Source: Collinsella ihumii
GTDB lineage: Bacteria; Actinomycetota; Coriobacteriia; Coriobacteriales; Coriobacteriaceae
Direction of reading: 5' to 3'
Length of the DNA: 64,000 nucleotides
Assembly: GCF_900046475.1 (NCBI RefSeq)
Contig: NZ_FCOU01000005.1
Span: 1-64,000, forward strand
Shown here: positions 35,510 to 43,730 of the stretch, one piece after another
Numbering within the stretch: position 1 is the first letter of the stretch
Layout of the letters: each line of letters starts with the position of its first letter
The notes under the pieces: model-generated
The model's database searches: none
Seen by the model: only the letters and a program-made list of their open reading frames with translations
Told to the model about the DNA's origin: nothing
Program-made: the position numbers and the translations under genes

Positions 35510-36220
35510 ATGAAGGCATACCGCTATGAGCAGAAGTACGTGCTGCATGAGGCTCAATACTTGCCGTTGCGGCAAGCGGTCAGAACTCTTATGGACCGAG
35601 ATCGCCATGCAGGCCCTGGCGGAGAATACATGATTCGCAGTTTGTACTTCGATGATATGTATCAGACCGCATATCGAGATAAGCTTGGCGGCGTATATGC
35701 GCGCAAAAAGTATCGCGTTCGCATCTACAACTGCCAAACCACCAGCATCAACCTCGAGTGCAAATACAAACAAGGGTCCTATATCAACAAGGAAGCCGTC
35801 GCGTTGTCACTCGACGAGTATCGGCGCATCCTCGAGGGAGATTGTCGGTTCCTGTTGGATAAAGACTCCCATATGGCCCATGAGTTCTACCTTGATTGGC
35901 GCAATCGGCTGTTGCGCCCAGTGGTGATTGTGGATTATGAGCGCGAACCCTATGTGTTGGAAGCGGGTACGGTCCGCGTCACGTTCGACAAGAACCTGCG
36001 TGCGGTATCCCCGCAGGAAAACATCTTTGATGCTGACGCCGCAGCGCGCAGCGTCCTGTTCCCAGGACAACTCATAATGGAGATCAAATTCACGGGATAC
36101 CTGCCCGAGCGCGTTCGGCGCATCTTCCATATGCGCAATACTACGCAGACATCAGCCTCCAAATTTTGCATGTGCATTGACCGCCTAAACGGCAACGCAC
36201 CCATCCCCGTGATGCTTTAG
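35510..36220 (+). CDS. VTC-domain protein (polyphosphate polymerase-like)
   Basis: 236 residues that make up a single VTC/TTM tunnel domain: RSLYFDD, KKYRVRIY, LECKYKQG, VVDYEREPY, VRVTFDKNLR, MEIKF and SKFC in order, giving the basic tunnel and acidic metal ligands. The family makes polyphosphate from ATP in yeast; bacterial members beside CotH and DUF4956 are uncharacterised. It starts 12 nt after cotH behind TAGGAG. The association suggests phosphate chemistry coupled to the Pel polymer or its anchoring. Confidence 0.85.
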   Translation: MKAYRYEQKYVLHEAQYLPLRQAVRTLMDRDRHAGPGGEYMIRSLYFDDMYQTAYRDKLGGVYARKKYRVRIYNCQTTSINLECKYKQGSYINKEAVALSLDEYRRILEGDCRFLLDKDSHMAHEFYLDWRNRLLRPVVIVDYEREPYVLEAGTVRVTFDKNLRAVSPQENIFDADAAARSVLFPGQLIMEIKFTGYLPERVRRIFHMRNTTQTSASKFCMCIDRLNGNAPIPVML

Positions 36221-36241
36221 ACAGAGAAGGGACACGATACC

Positions 36242-36391
36242 ATGGACCAAGCAACGACTACATTTGGGGATCTGTTCAAAAACTCATTCCTCAGCATGTT
36301 TCCGGAAACAGTCGACCCGTGGCAACTTATTACCGTGCTCGCGGTCTCTCTGCTTCTCGGCCTGGGCATATTCGCCAGTTATAGAGTTTAG
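36242..36391 (+). pseudogene. 5' fragment of a DUF4956 membrane protein gene
   Basis: 49 codons starting at ATG 36242, 21 nt after the VTC gene. The peptide (TFGDLFKNSFLSMF..., then a hydrophobic helix LLLGLGIFASYR) matches the N-terminus of DUF4956 proteins, which usually follow CotH and VTC genes and run to over 200 residues with several membrane helices. Homology stops after SYR and a stop codon follows. The 3' remainder is not found nearby. A recombinase gene lies 300 bp further on. Confidence 0.68.
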
Positions 36392-36505
36392 CCTTTCCTT
36401 CGAACCACTTCTAGCCTTTTGCTAAAAAACGGCACGAAGGTAGCCTAAGCTCTACCGGTGTGACTCAGTCTAGCACCGATTTATTCTTTGTCTACCTTTT
36501 TTTCG

Positions 36506-36643
36506 TCAGGCTTTTTTCTTAAATCTTAAGAAGCGCGACGTTAAGCTGCATTTCTGGTGTGATTTGGCCGTTTTACCACCATATATTGTGGTCAATCCTC
36601 CGGCACGTCCGAAATTATAGGTGCTCGCCGCGAATTTGAACAT
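36506..36643 (-). CDS. Small cationic ORF downstream of the recombinase gene
   Basis: 45 codons from the ATG at 36643, with a strong AAAGGAGG 9 nt before it. The product is basic (ending RFLRFKKKA), with one Cys, and has no recognised domain. It follows the recombinase gene by about 60 bp on the same strand. It may be a real small protein or a chance frame with a good ribosome site. Confidence 0.4.
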   Translation of the reverse strand: MFKFAASTYNFGRAGGLTTIYGGKTAKSHQKCSLTSRFLRFKKKA

Positions 36644-36704
36644 ATCCCAATTTCCTCCTTTATTTCTGCACTGTTTCCATCCGCGATTCAAATGACCCCG
36701 AATA

Positions 36705-37745
36705 TCAGGCCTCGCTGACCACGTCGCGCGGGTTGTGCTCCTCCATGATCGCCCGCAGGCTCGACGACGAGACATGCGTGTAGCGCTCCGTGGTCTTAAC
36801 CGAACTGTGACCCAGGAGCTGCTGGATATATCTAATACTTACTCCCTGCTCCAGCAGCGTGGTGGCGAACGTATGCCTGAACATGTGCGGCGTGATGTGC
36901 AGCTCCACGCCCGCCTCCTGCGTCCGTTTGCGGATGATCTTCCGCACCGCCTGGGTGGTCAGCCGCTGCATGGTCCTGCTCAAAAACAGCGCCTCGCTTT
37001 GCGGTTGCGCCCAAGCGGTCTTTGGCCCCTTGCGGCTTTTCATATATACCTCGAGCACCGCCAGCGTCTGCTTCGACCCCAGCACCACGATGCGTTCTTT
37101 CGACCCCTTTCCGAACACCCTCAATTGCTGGGTCGAGAGGTCGATGCTCTCTACATCAAGCGAACACAATTCCGATACGCGGATTCCCGTCGCCGTCAGC
37201 AGCTCCAACACGGTCTGGTCGCGCAGGGCGATCGCGCTTTTTTGCCACGCTCCCTTTCTGGGCCTCCCCTTCTGTGCCCGCCCGGACGGCTCCAAGATCC
37301 GTCGCAGGTCAGACAGCGCGATGGTGCGCGGCAAAAGCAACGGCTGACGCACGTTGACCTCGAGATCCTCGAATGGCGTGGCATATATCAGATGCTCGCG
37401 CTTGAGCCAGTTGGTCCACGCCCGAAGCGACGCGAGCTTGCGACGCACCGTGCTGGCCGAGAACTTGCCGTTGAGATACACCAGGTGCAGGCGCATCGCC
37501 TCACGGTTGAAGGTGAGCCGACACTCGGTGATCCAGTCGATGAACTGCAGGATGTCGCAGCGATACGCCTTCACGGTCTTGTCGTCCAGGCGCCGCTCAT
37601 TGGTACAGCGCGCCAGATACAGCTCAAGGTCGGCCGCAAGCTCCGCGCGCTGCTCATCCAAGGTGCACACCGCCAGGGGCTGCACTTCCTCCACTCCGTC
37701 GTATCCGAGCAAGCTTTCCGTATTCCGATCGAATTCTTCAACCAT
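36705..37745 (-). CDS. Tyrosine recombinase of the XerC/D-like family
   Basis: 346 residues from the ATG at 37745 behind GGGAGG. An N-terminal SAM-like core-binding domain (about 35-125) precedes the catalytic domain with R189 (TGIRVSE), K213 (GKGSKER), H287-x-x-R290, H313 (LGHSS) and Y322 (ERYTHV). All catalytic positions are present. It sits between the truncated pel-locus end and the sirtuin gene without phage genes, so it may be a resident Xer-type enzyme or the integrase of a lost or small element. No obvious inverted att pair was found in the flanking 300 bp. Confidence 0.88.
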   Translation of the reverse strand: MVEEFDRNTESLLGYDGVEEVQPLAVCTLDEQRAELAADLELYLARCTNERRLDDKTVKAYRCDILQFIDWITECRLTFNREAMRLHLVYLNGKFSASTVRRKLASLRAWTNWLKREHLIYATPFEDLEVNVRQPLLLPRTIALSDLRRILEPSGRAQKGRPRKGAWQKSAIALRDQTVLELLTATGIRVSELCSLDVESIDLSTQQLRVFGKGSKERIVVLGSKQTLAVLEVYMKSRKGPKTAWAQPQSEALFLSRTMQRLTTQAVRKIIRKRTQEAGVELHITPHMFRHTFATTLLEQGVSIRYIQQLLGHSSVKTTERYTHVSSSSLRAIMEEHNPRDVVSEA

Positions 37746-37769
37746 ACTGCCTCCCGTCCTCAAACATGA

Positions 37770-37808
37770 ATGGAGCAATGGCGCCCGGCGGCGGGGCCAT
37801 TGCTCCAT
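37770..37808. repeat. 13-bp palindrome upstream of the recombinase gene
   Basis: ATGGAGCAATGGC (37770-37782) pairs with GCCATTGCTCCAT (37796-37808) around a GC-rich loop, between the recombinase start and the sirtuin stop. It could be a weak terminator for the sirtuin gene or a recombinase binding site. Confidence 0.55.
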
Positions 37809-37865
37809 CATGGGACGGGACGCATCCGTCCATATGCAATGAATCTACGAATGAACGACGTGCGG

Positions 37866-38621
37866 CTAAAAGCGGAACGCCTGAGCGATGTCGCACGAGA
37901 TCAACAGGTCCGCATTGCGGTCCTGCGGCGTGGGGTCGCGGTTGATGATCACGAGCTTGTCGCCCCTGAAATACTGCGTGAGGCCGGCTGCCGGATACAC
38001 CACGAGCGACGTGCCCCCGATGATGAGCATGTCGGCGTGCGCGATAGCGTCGACCGCGCCCATGATGACGCGCTCGTCGAGCGGCTCCTCGTAAAGCACG
38101 ACGTCGGGCTTGATGTGCCCACCGCAGGCGGGACAGACGGGCACGCCGTGCTCATCCTCGCTCTCGCGCGCGCAGATCCATTCGGCACTATAGCTTGCGC
38201 CGCATGCCTGGCAGATGTTGCGGTGCACCGAGCCGTGAAGCTCCCAGACCGCCTGCGAGCCGGCCAGCTGATGCAGCCCGTCGATGTTTTGGGTCACAAC
38301 CGCATCGAGCTTGCCGTCGCGCTCGAGCTCGGCGAGCTTGAGATGCGCCTGGTTGGGCTTGGCGCCCAGCGCGATCATCTTCTTGCGGTAGAAGTCGAAA
38401 AACTCCGCCGGATGACTCTCGTAGAAGCTGTGCGAGAGCATGGTCTCGGGCGGATAGTCGAATTGCTGATGATAGAGCCCGTCCACACTGCGGAAATCGG
38501 GAATGCCGCTCGCCGTGGACACGCCGGCGCCGCCGAAGAACACCGCGTGCTGATGGGTGTCAAACAGATGCGCGAGCTCCCGCGCCGCTTCTTGGGGATC
38601 CGAGATGACCTGAGATGCCAT
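37866..38621 (-). CDS. NAD-dependent protein deacylase, sirtuin family
   Basis: 251 residues from the ATG at 38621. Rossmann motifs GAGVSTASGIPDFRS (about 28-42) and TQNIDGLH, the catalytic His in ELHGSV, and a zinc site with CQACG...CPACGG. Removes acyl groups from lysine using NAD+. There is no partner gene; the bacterial CobB class is the best match. Confidence 0.93.
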   Translation of the reverse strand: MASQVISDPQEAARELAHLFDTHQHAVFFGGAGVSTASGIPDFRSVDGLYHQQFDYPPETMLSHSFYESHPAEFFDFYRKKMIALGAKPNQAHLKLAELERDGKLDAVVTQNIDGLHQLAGSQAVWELHGSVHRNICQACGASYSAEWICARESEDEHGVPVCPACGGHIKPDVVLYEEPLDERVIMGAVDAIAHADMLIIGGTSLVVYPAAGLTQYFRGDKLVIINRDPTPQDRNADLLISCDIAQAFRF

Positions 38622-38680
38622 AGCCTGCCTTCTTTCGCATGTGGTTCGCACGGCACTCTCTATTGTACGGATATGGCTAC

Positions 38681-38705
38681 AAGAAAGGCGGGCCAAAGCC
38701 CGCCT
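38681..38705 (-). terminator. Terminator on the minus strand
   Basis: AGGCGGGC (38686-38693) pairs with GCCCGCCT (38698-38705); on the minus strand UUUCUU follows. It should end transcription from the acidic membrane protein gene before the sirtuin promoter. Confidence 0.75.
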
Positions 38706-38740
38706 GATACGCCTCGTGAGCTGGTTACCCGCTAAGAGGG

Positions 38741-38820
38741 CCCCGTAACGGTATACCCAGAACTGCGGGTGAGAGCCCTCATATGGGCCCTCACCCGCAG
38801 TTCTGGGTACGGTTACGGGG
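38741..38820. repeat. Long imperfect palindrome (about 35-bp arms)
   Basis: Arms 38741-38776 and 38785-38820 pair with few mismatches (core CCCAGAACTGCGGGTGAG). It lies between a terminator and the stop of the membrane protein gene. No U-tract. Same intergenic palindrome class as those at 4162, 21501, 51317 and 61941. Confidence 0.75.
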
Positions 38821-38906
38821 TGTTCGACACGCTCGAGCGGGGGCATCCCGCCGGAGTCGCCTTTTCGCCCGCGATGGCCGGGGCATCAAAGGACGCCCAG
38901 CATCCC

Positions 38907-40139
38907 CTACCGCTTGCGGCCGAAATGCTTGCCGAGGAAACCGCCGACGCTGTCATCGTCATCGATGTCGTCGACCACACGGGACTGCGCGCCGAAGTCG
39001 ACCCACTCGATCTCGCCCGCATACGTCTCGTCCAGGCTGCGCGGGGCGCTCGACGGCTGCTGGGCCTGCGGCGCCGGCGCCGGGGCAACGCCCTCGGGGA
39101 TCGTCAGGTGACGGGCCGTGCGTGCGACCTTGGGCACGGGCACCGCACCGGGCGCATAGCGCTTGCCGGCGGGACGGGGCGGCTCGGGCTCCTCAACGGA
39201 CTCGGGTGCGGGCGCGGCAACGGGCGCCGGCGCAGGCTGAACCGGAACGGAAGCGGGCGCAGGAGCGGGGACAGGCGCCGCGTGGTCCTCGAACGCCATG
39301 AAATCCAGCGGAACCTTGGTGAGACCCGCCGCATCGTCATCCTCATCGTCGGCCGCGGGCTCGGTCGCCTCGGGCACCAGCTCCCCGCGTGCCCTGAGCG
39401 CGGCCTGGATCAGGTCCTCGGTCTTGTCGCTCGGAGCCGCCCAAGTGGCAGGGATCGTGACGACCTCGGTCTTGTCGGCCTCGTCCTCGAGGTCTTCGGC
39501 CTCGTCTTCACCTTCGTCCTCGGCCTCCGCCTCCAGATCGGCATCCTCGAGTAGGGCGGGCTCGTCGCCCTCAAGGTCGCTCTCAAACTGGGCGGCGTCC
39601 TCCAGCTCGGGCTCCTCGACCGGCTCCTCCTCGAACTCGGCGTCTGCCTCGCCCTCGGCCTCGCCGTACATGGTGGGGGCCTTGCGCTGCAGCACGGTCC
39701 ATGCAACGCCCGCCACAACTGCGAGCACCGCGAACACGGCGAACGTGGCGCACAGCGCCGTCACGATCACATCGCTGAACGCGCTGTCGTAATCGCTGAA
39801 ATACGACGTGGAGACGCCCGCGATCATCACGATGACGGACACGAGGCTCACGCCGGAGAAGATCAGCATCGACATGTTGTCGCGCCTGCCTGCCGCCCAT
39901 ATGCCCAAGATGCCCGAGGCGAGCGTCAGTGCGAACAGCACCAGCGAGAACCCGATAACGCTCACGGTCGCCTGGTGCTCGGCGTCGAAGAATATGGCGC
40001 CCAGCACGGCGTAGTTTGCCCCGGCGACCGCAAGGTACAGCATGCTCGCGCAGATCAGCGCGAACGAAACGATTTTGACAGCCAGCATGCTGACGTGAAG
40101 CCAACGCTCCACGTCGTTTGAACGAATGTCATCCGGCAT
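38907..40139 (-). CDS. Membrane protein with four N-terminal helices and acidic Pro-rich tail
   Basis: 410 residues. Four membrane helices at about 15-150 are followed by a tail of some 260 residues dominated by Glu, Asp, Ala and Pro (for example long EDEAEDLEDE-type stretches), with a more basic segment near 310-360 and KHFGRKR at the C-terminus. GGGGAGG precedes the ATG. I recognise no family. The low-complexity acidic cytoplasmic tail suggests a scaffolding or binding role, which is only a guess. Confidence 0.75.
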   Translation of the reverse strand: MPDDIRSNDVERWLHVSMLAVKIVSFALICASMLYLAVAGANYAVLGAIFFDAEHQATVSVIGFSLVLFALTLASGILGIWAAGRRDNMSMLIFSGVSLVSVIVMIAGVSTSYFSDYDSAFSDVIVTALCATFAVFAVLAVVAGVAWTVLQRKAPTMYGEAEGEADAEFEEEPVEEPELEDAAQFESDLEGDEPALLEDADLEAEAEDEGEDEAEDLEDEADKTEVVTIPATWAAPSDKTEDLIQAALRARGELVPEATEPAADDEDDDAAGLTKVPLDFMAFEDHAAPVPAPAPASVPVQPAPAPVAAPAPESVEEPEPPRPAGKRYAPGAVPVPKVARTARHLTIPEGVAPAPAPQAQQPSSAPRSLDETYAGEIEWVDFGAQSRVVDDIDDDDSVGGFLGKHFGRKR

Positions 40140-40456
40140 GAGGGCAATCCTCCCCTAAAGGCGAAGCGCGGCACGCAGGCCCGGCGCGCCGTTCGCGGTA
40201 TCGTCGAAAGTGTTCTTATTATAGTGTCCTCGAGCCGCATGCGCGCGCATATACGATCCGGTCAACCGTGATTTGGAACAAAGAATCCCTAAAGTGCCAC
40301 GTGATATGTCTCAATTCGACAGGGCGCGCGGGCGCGATCTTCCCGGCGGCGACCGCAAGCATGGGGCGGTTCCCCGACATGGACATGCGACGCTATGCCA
40401 CAATAGGCCTCGCACGTCATCTCGTGCAGACGCCATCGCATGCAAAGGAGCACCCC
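40140..40456. other. Divergent promoter region between the membrane protein and xthA
   Basis: No coding frame is convincing here. The frames that run into xthA from further upstream lack a start signal. Around 40210-40225 an AT-rich TTCTTATTATAG segment could be a -10 region for the minus-strand gene. Confidence 0.4.
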
Positions 40457-41263
40457 ATGCGCACATACAAGTTCGCCTCGTGGAACGTCAACGGCCTGCG
40501 CGCCGTGCTCAAAAAGGAGCCGAGCTTCACCGATATCGCCACCGAGCTCGATGCCGACATCCTCGCCATACAGGAGACCAAGCTGCAGGAAGGGCAGGTC
40601 GCCGTCGAGCTGCCTGGCTACGTTCAGACATGGAGCCACGCGGAGCGCAAGGGGTATTCGGGCACCGCGGTGTTCAGCCGCGAGGAGCCGCTGTCGGTGC
40701 GCCGTGCCGACAGCCTGCTGCCCTACGCCGCGGGCAACGAGCTGGTCGCGACGGCCGTGACCGAGGGCCGCGTATGCGCGCTCGAGTTCGACAGCTACTG
40801 GTTCGTGGACGTCTACACGCCCAACGCGCAAAACGAGCTGGCGCGCATCGACACGCGCATGGCGTGGGACGACGCCTACCGCTCGTTTTTGAAGGGCCTC
40901 GAGGGCGAGGCGGGCAAACCGATCGTGACCTGCGGGGATTTCAACGTGGCGCACGAGGAGATAGATCTCAAGAACCCCAAGTCCAACCGCGGCAACGCGG
41001 GCTTTTCCGACGAGGAGCGCGGAAAGTTCACCGAGCTTCTGGACGCGGGCTTTACCGATACGTTCCGTCTGCTCCACCCCGACGAGACGGGCGCCTACAG
41101 CTGGTGGAGCTACCGCTTCAACGCGCGCAAGAACAACGCGGGCTGGCGCATCGACTACTTCCTGGTGAGCGACGCCGTGCGCGACCAGGTGCGCGAGGCC
41201 ACGATCCGCAGCGATATCTTCGGATCGGACCACTGCCCGGTGGAGCTCGTGATCGACCTGTAA
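40457..41263 (+). CDS. xthA: Exodeoxyribonuclease III
   Basis: 268 residues of the endonuclease/exonuclease/phosphatase fold. ASWNVNGLRA opens the protein, then QETKLQ (metal-binding Glu), DVYTPNAQ, GDFNVAHEEIDL and a C-terminal SDHCPV carrying the catalytic Asp-His. AP-site endonuclease and 3' exonuclease in base excision repair. AAGGAG is 6 nt before the ATG at 40457. Confidence 0.94.
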   Translation: MRTYKFASWNVNGLRAVLKKEPSFTDIATELDADILAIQETKLQEGQVAVELPGYVQTWSHAERKGYSGTAVFSREEPLSVRRADSLLPYAAGNELVATAVTEGRVCALEFDSYWFVDVYTPNAQNELARIDTRMAWDDAYRSFLKGLEGEAGKPIVTCGDFNVAHEEIDLKNPKSNRGNAGFSDEERGKFTELLDAGFTDTFRLLHPDETGAYSWWSYRFNARKNNAGWRIDYFLVSDAVRDQVREATIRSDIFGSDHCPVELVIDL

Positions 41264-41287
41264 GATCAGGGGATCAGGGGTTTCGCC

Positions 41288-41325
41288 GGCGGGGTGGGCC
41301 CCACCTCAAAAGGACCCGCCCCGCC
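41288..41325. terminator. Possible bidirectional terminator between xthA and the antiporter gene
   Basis: GGCGGGGTGGG pairs with CCCGCCCCGCC (11 bp with one G-U). It lies between two convergent genes. U-tracts are absent on both sides, so confidence is modest. Confidence 0.4.
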
Positions 41326-41335
41326 CCAAGCCCGG

Positions 41336-43345
41336 CTACTCTCCGCGCAGGATCTCCTCCGCGCGGTCGAGGGCCTCGGATGTTCCCATGAGACCGACGG
41401 CATCCCCGGCGTGCAGCACGGTCGCGCCGTCCAGGAACATCTCAATCGTCTCGCCATGACGCAGCGCCACGGCGTTCACGCCCACCGCCGCGCGCAGGTC
41501 GAGCTCGGCCAGCGACTTGCCCGCGACGGCGCTGTTCTCGCCCACGCACACCCAGTGCAGGTCGACGTCGCGCATCGATGCGAGCATGCGGTCAAATGCC
41601 ATGCGGCGCTGGGCGCGCGAGCCGTCGGCCAGCGCCTCGTAGCCGCTTTCGCGCAGGTCGTTCACATACCCCTGGATCTGGCGCGGGCGATAGCCCAGGT
41701 CGAGCAGCGCATGGCGCATGAGCTCGATGCCGCCCTCGAGCTCGGGGCGGACCACCTCGTTCACACCCGCCTCCACGAGCGCGACCACCGCGTCGTCGTT
41801 GTCGGCGCGCGCGACGATATGCAGATCGGGAGCCTGCTCGCGGGCATCGCGGGCGATCATCTCGGCCGATGCCTCGCCGCGGATGGCGATGACGAGCACA
41901 CGGGCGCGGTCCAGATGCGCGTGCGCCAGGATCTCGGAATTGGCTGCGTCGCCCACGAGCACCTGGGCGCCTTCAGCCTCGGCCTCCTCGGCTACCGTCA
42001 GGTCGCGCTCGACCACCAGGCACGGCACCTCGAGGCCCTGCAGCACGTCGGCCACGCACGAGCCCGCATGGCCGTAGCCGATAACGACCACATGTCCGCT
42101 CAGCTCCTCCTTCGGCAACTCGATCTGCCGCACATGGCGCTCGTAGACCGCCGCCAGACGCGGACGGGAGACAATGGCACGCTCGAGCGGGCCCTCGAGC
42201 TTGAACACGAAGGTGTTGAGTGCGATGGAGATCACCGCGCCGCCCAGGATGAGGCTGTACTGGTCGGCGGAGAGCACGCCGAGCGACATGCCCGTCTGGC
42301 CGATGATGAACGAGAACTCGCCGATCTGCGCCAGGCCCGCCGCGATGGTGAGCGAGGAGCGCAGGCCCGTGGAGAACAGCGCGCCGAGAACCATGTTGAT
42401 GAGCCACTTGCCGATCATGATGAGGGCGACGAGCGCTATGAGCTCGCCCAGGTGGGCGGTGAGCGTCGAGGGGTTCACCATCATGCCCACGCTCGCGAAG
42501 AAGATGATGGAGAACAGGTCCTGGAACGGGATGGCCTCGGCCGCCACGCGATGCGAGAGCTTGGAGGTGCCCACCACGACGCCGGCGAGAAACGCGCCGA
42601 GGGCGAACGACAGGTCGAAGAGCATGGCCGCGGCGAGCGCCGTGCCGAGCGCGATGACCACGACGGCGAGCTGGAACAGCTCGCGCGGGCAGAAGCGGGC
42701 GATCTTGGCGAGCAGCCACGGCAGGACGCGCGAGCCCACCACGAGCATGAGGGCCACGAACGCGACGGTCTTGGCGAGCGCCAGCGCGAGCTCGCTGGCA
42801 AGCTCGGCGGGGCTCGTCTCGCCCGGACCGAACACGACCGGCAGCACGACGAGGATCACGACGGTCGCCAGGTCCTCGACGATCAGCCATCCGGTTGCGA
42901 TGCGCCCTCCCCTGCTTTGATACAGACCGGCATCGGTGAGGTTCTTGATCAGAACGACCGTGGACGCAATACTGACGGACAGGCCGAGCATGACGCCCGC
43001 CTCGGGCTGCCAGCCGAACGCCATCGCGAGCGCGTAGCCCGCGAGCGTGCCGAGCGTGATCTGGACGATGGCGCCGGGAACCGCGATGCCCTTGACCTCG
43101 TTCAGGTCCTTGAACGAGAAATGCAGGCCCGTGCCGAACATCATGAACATCACGCCGATTTCGGCCAGCTGGTTCATGGCGTGCGAGTCGCCCGAGAAAC
43201 CGGGGGTAAACGGGCCGACGATCAGGCCGCCGGCCAGATAGCCCACGATGGGCGGCAGGCGCAGGGCGCGCGCGACCATGCCGCCGGCAAACGCGGCGAC
43301 GAGTGCGAGCACGAACGTCATGAGCAAGATGGTGTCTCCATGCAT
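41336..43345 (-). CDS. Kef/CPA2-type cation:proton antiporter with RCK domains
   Basis: 669 residues from the ATG at 43345; upstream in-frame sequence is non-coding. About twelve membrane helices (residues 1-385) of the Na_H_Exchanger family are followed by a TrkA-N NAD-binding domain (VVIGYGHAGSCVADVL, near 425) and a TrkA-C domain at the end. This layout fits a KefB/KefC-like K+ or Na+/H+ antiporter gated by nucleotide. No KefF-type ancillary subunit gene is adjacent. Confidence 0.88.
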   Translation of the reverse strand: MHGDTILLMTFVLALVAAFAGGMVARALRLPPIVGYLAGGLIVGPFTPGFSGDSHAMNQLAEIGVMFMMFGTGLHFSFKDLNEVKGIAVPGAIVQITLGTLAGYALAMAFGWQPEAGVMLGLSVSIASTVVLIKNLTDAGLYQSRGGRIATGWLIVEDLATVVILVVLPVVFGPGETSPAELASELALALAKTVAFVALMLVVGSRVLPWLLAKIARFCPRELFQLAVVVIALGTALAAAMLFDLSFALGAFLAGVVVGTSKLSHRVAAEAIPFQDLFSIIFFASVGMMVNPSTLTAHLGELIALVALIMIGKWLINMVLGALFSTGLRSSLTIAAGLAQIGEFSFIIGQTGMSLGVLSADQYSLILGGAVISIALNTFVFKLEGPLERAIVSRPRLAAVYERHVRQIELPKEELSGHVVVIGYGHAGSCVADVLQGLEVPCLVVERDLTVAEEAEAEGAQVLVGDAANSEILAHAHLDRARVLVIAIRGEASAEMIARDAREQAPDLHIVARADNDDAVVALVEAGVNEVVRPELEGGIELMRHALLDLGYRPRQIQGYVNDLRESGYEALADGSRAQRRMAFDRMLASMRDVDLHWVCVGENSAVAGKSLAELDLRAAVGVNAVALRHGETIEMFLDGATVLHAGDAVGLMGTSEALDRAEEILRGE

Positions 43346-43730
43346 AGGCAGGGGCCTCCTCACGGGCGCGGCATACATAACAGGAGGCGGGCCGTGCGTG
43401 GATGCGACCCGCCTCCGTACAAAGTGTGTTGGCTTTTTTATCCTACCCGCTTGACGTGCGGATATGCGCAGGAATTGCGACTTGCTGCAGGCGATTTTGT
43501 GAAGACGGCGCAACGTCTTCCCCCTCGGAAGGCATCGAGGGCGGTGCCCCTCCGCACGGCCAGACGGGTAAAATTGACCCCGGCCCCAAAGTATCGAACC
43601 GACCCCTGCGGTGGTTTGTATCTGAAATTACAATTATGCATACATGCTGCGGTATCATCGGACTACATGCGGTCCGCCTGCCCTGCAGGCCGTGCCGCAC
43701 GCGCATGCACAACAACCCGAGGGGAGTCCG
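43346..43730. other. Divergent intergenic region upstream of glmU
   Basis: Contains a 9-bp GC hairpin (GGAGGCGGG 43383-43391 with CCCGCCTCC 43408-43416) close to the antiporter start, with a CTTTTTTA run 15 nt later on the plus strand. An AT-rich stretch at about 43612-43650 is the likely glmU promoter. No gene seen. Confidence 0.4.

Noticed and set aside
36705-37745. Prophage or integrative element marked by the recombinase
   Set aside because: No other phage or conjugation genes and no attachment duplication are visible on either side, so an element cannot be delimited.
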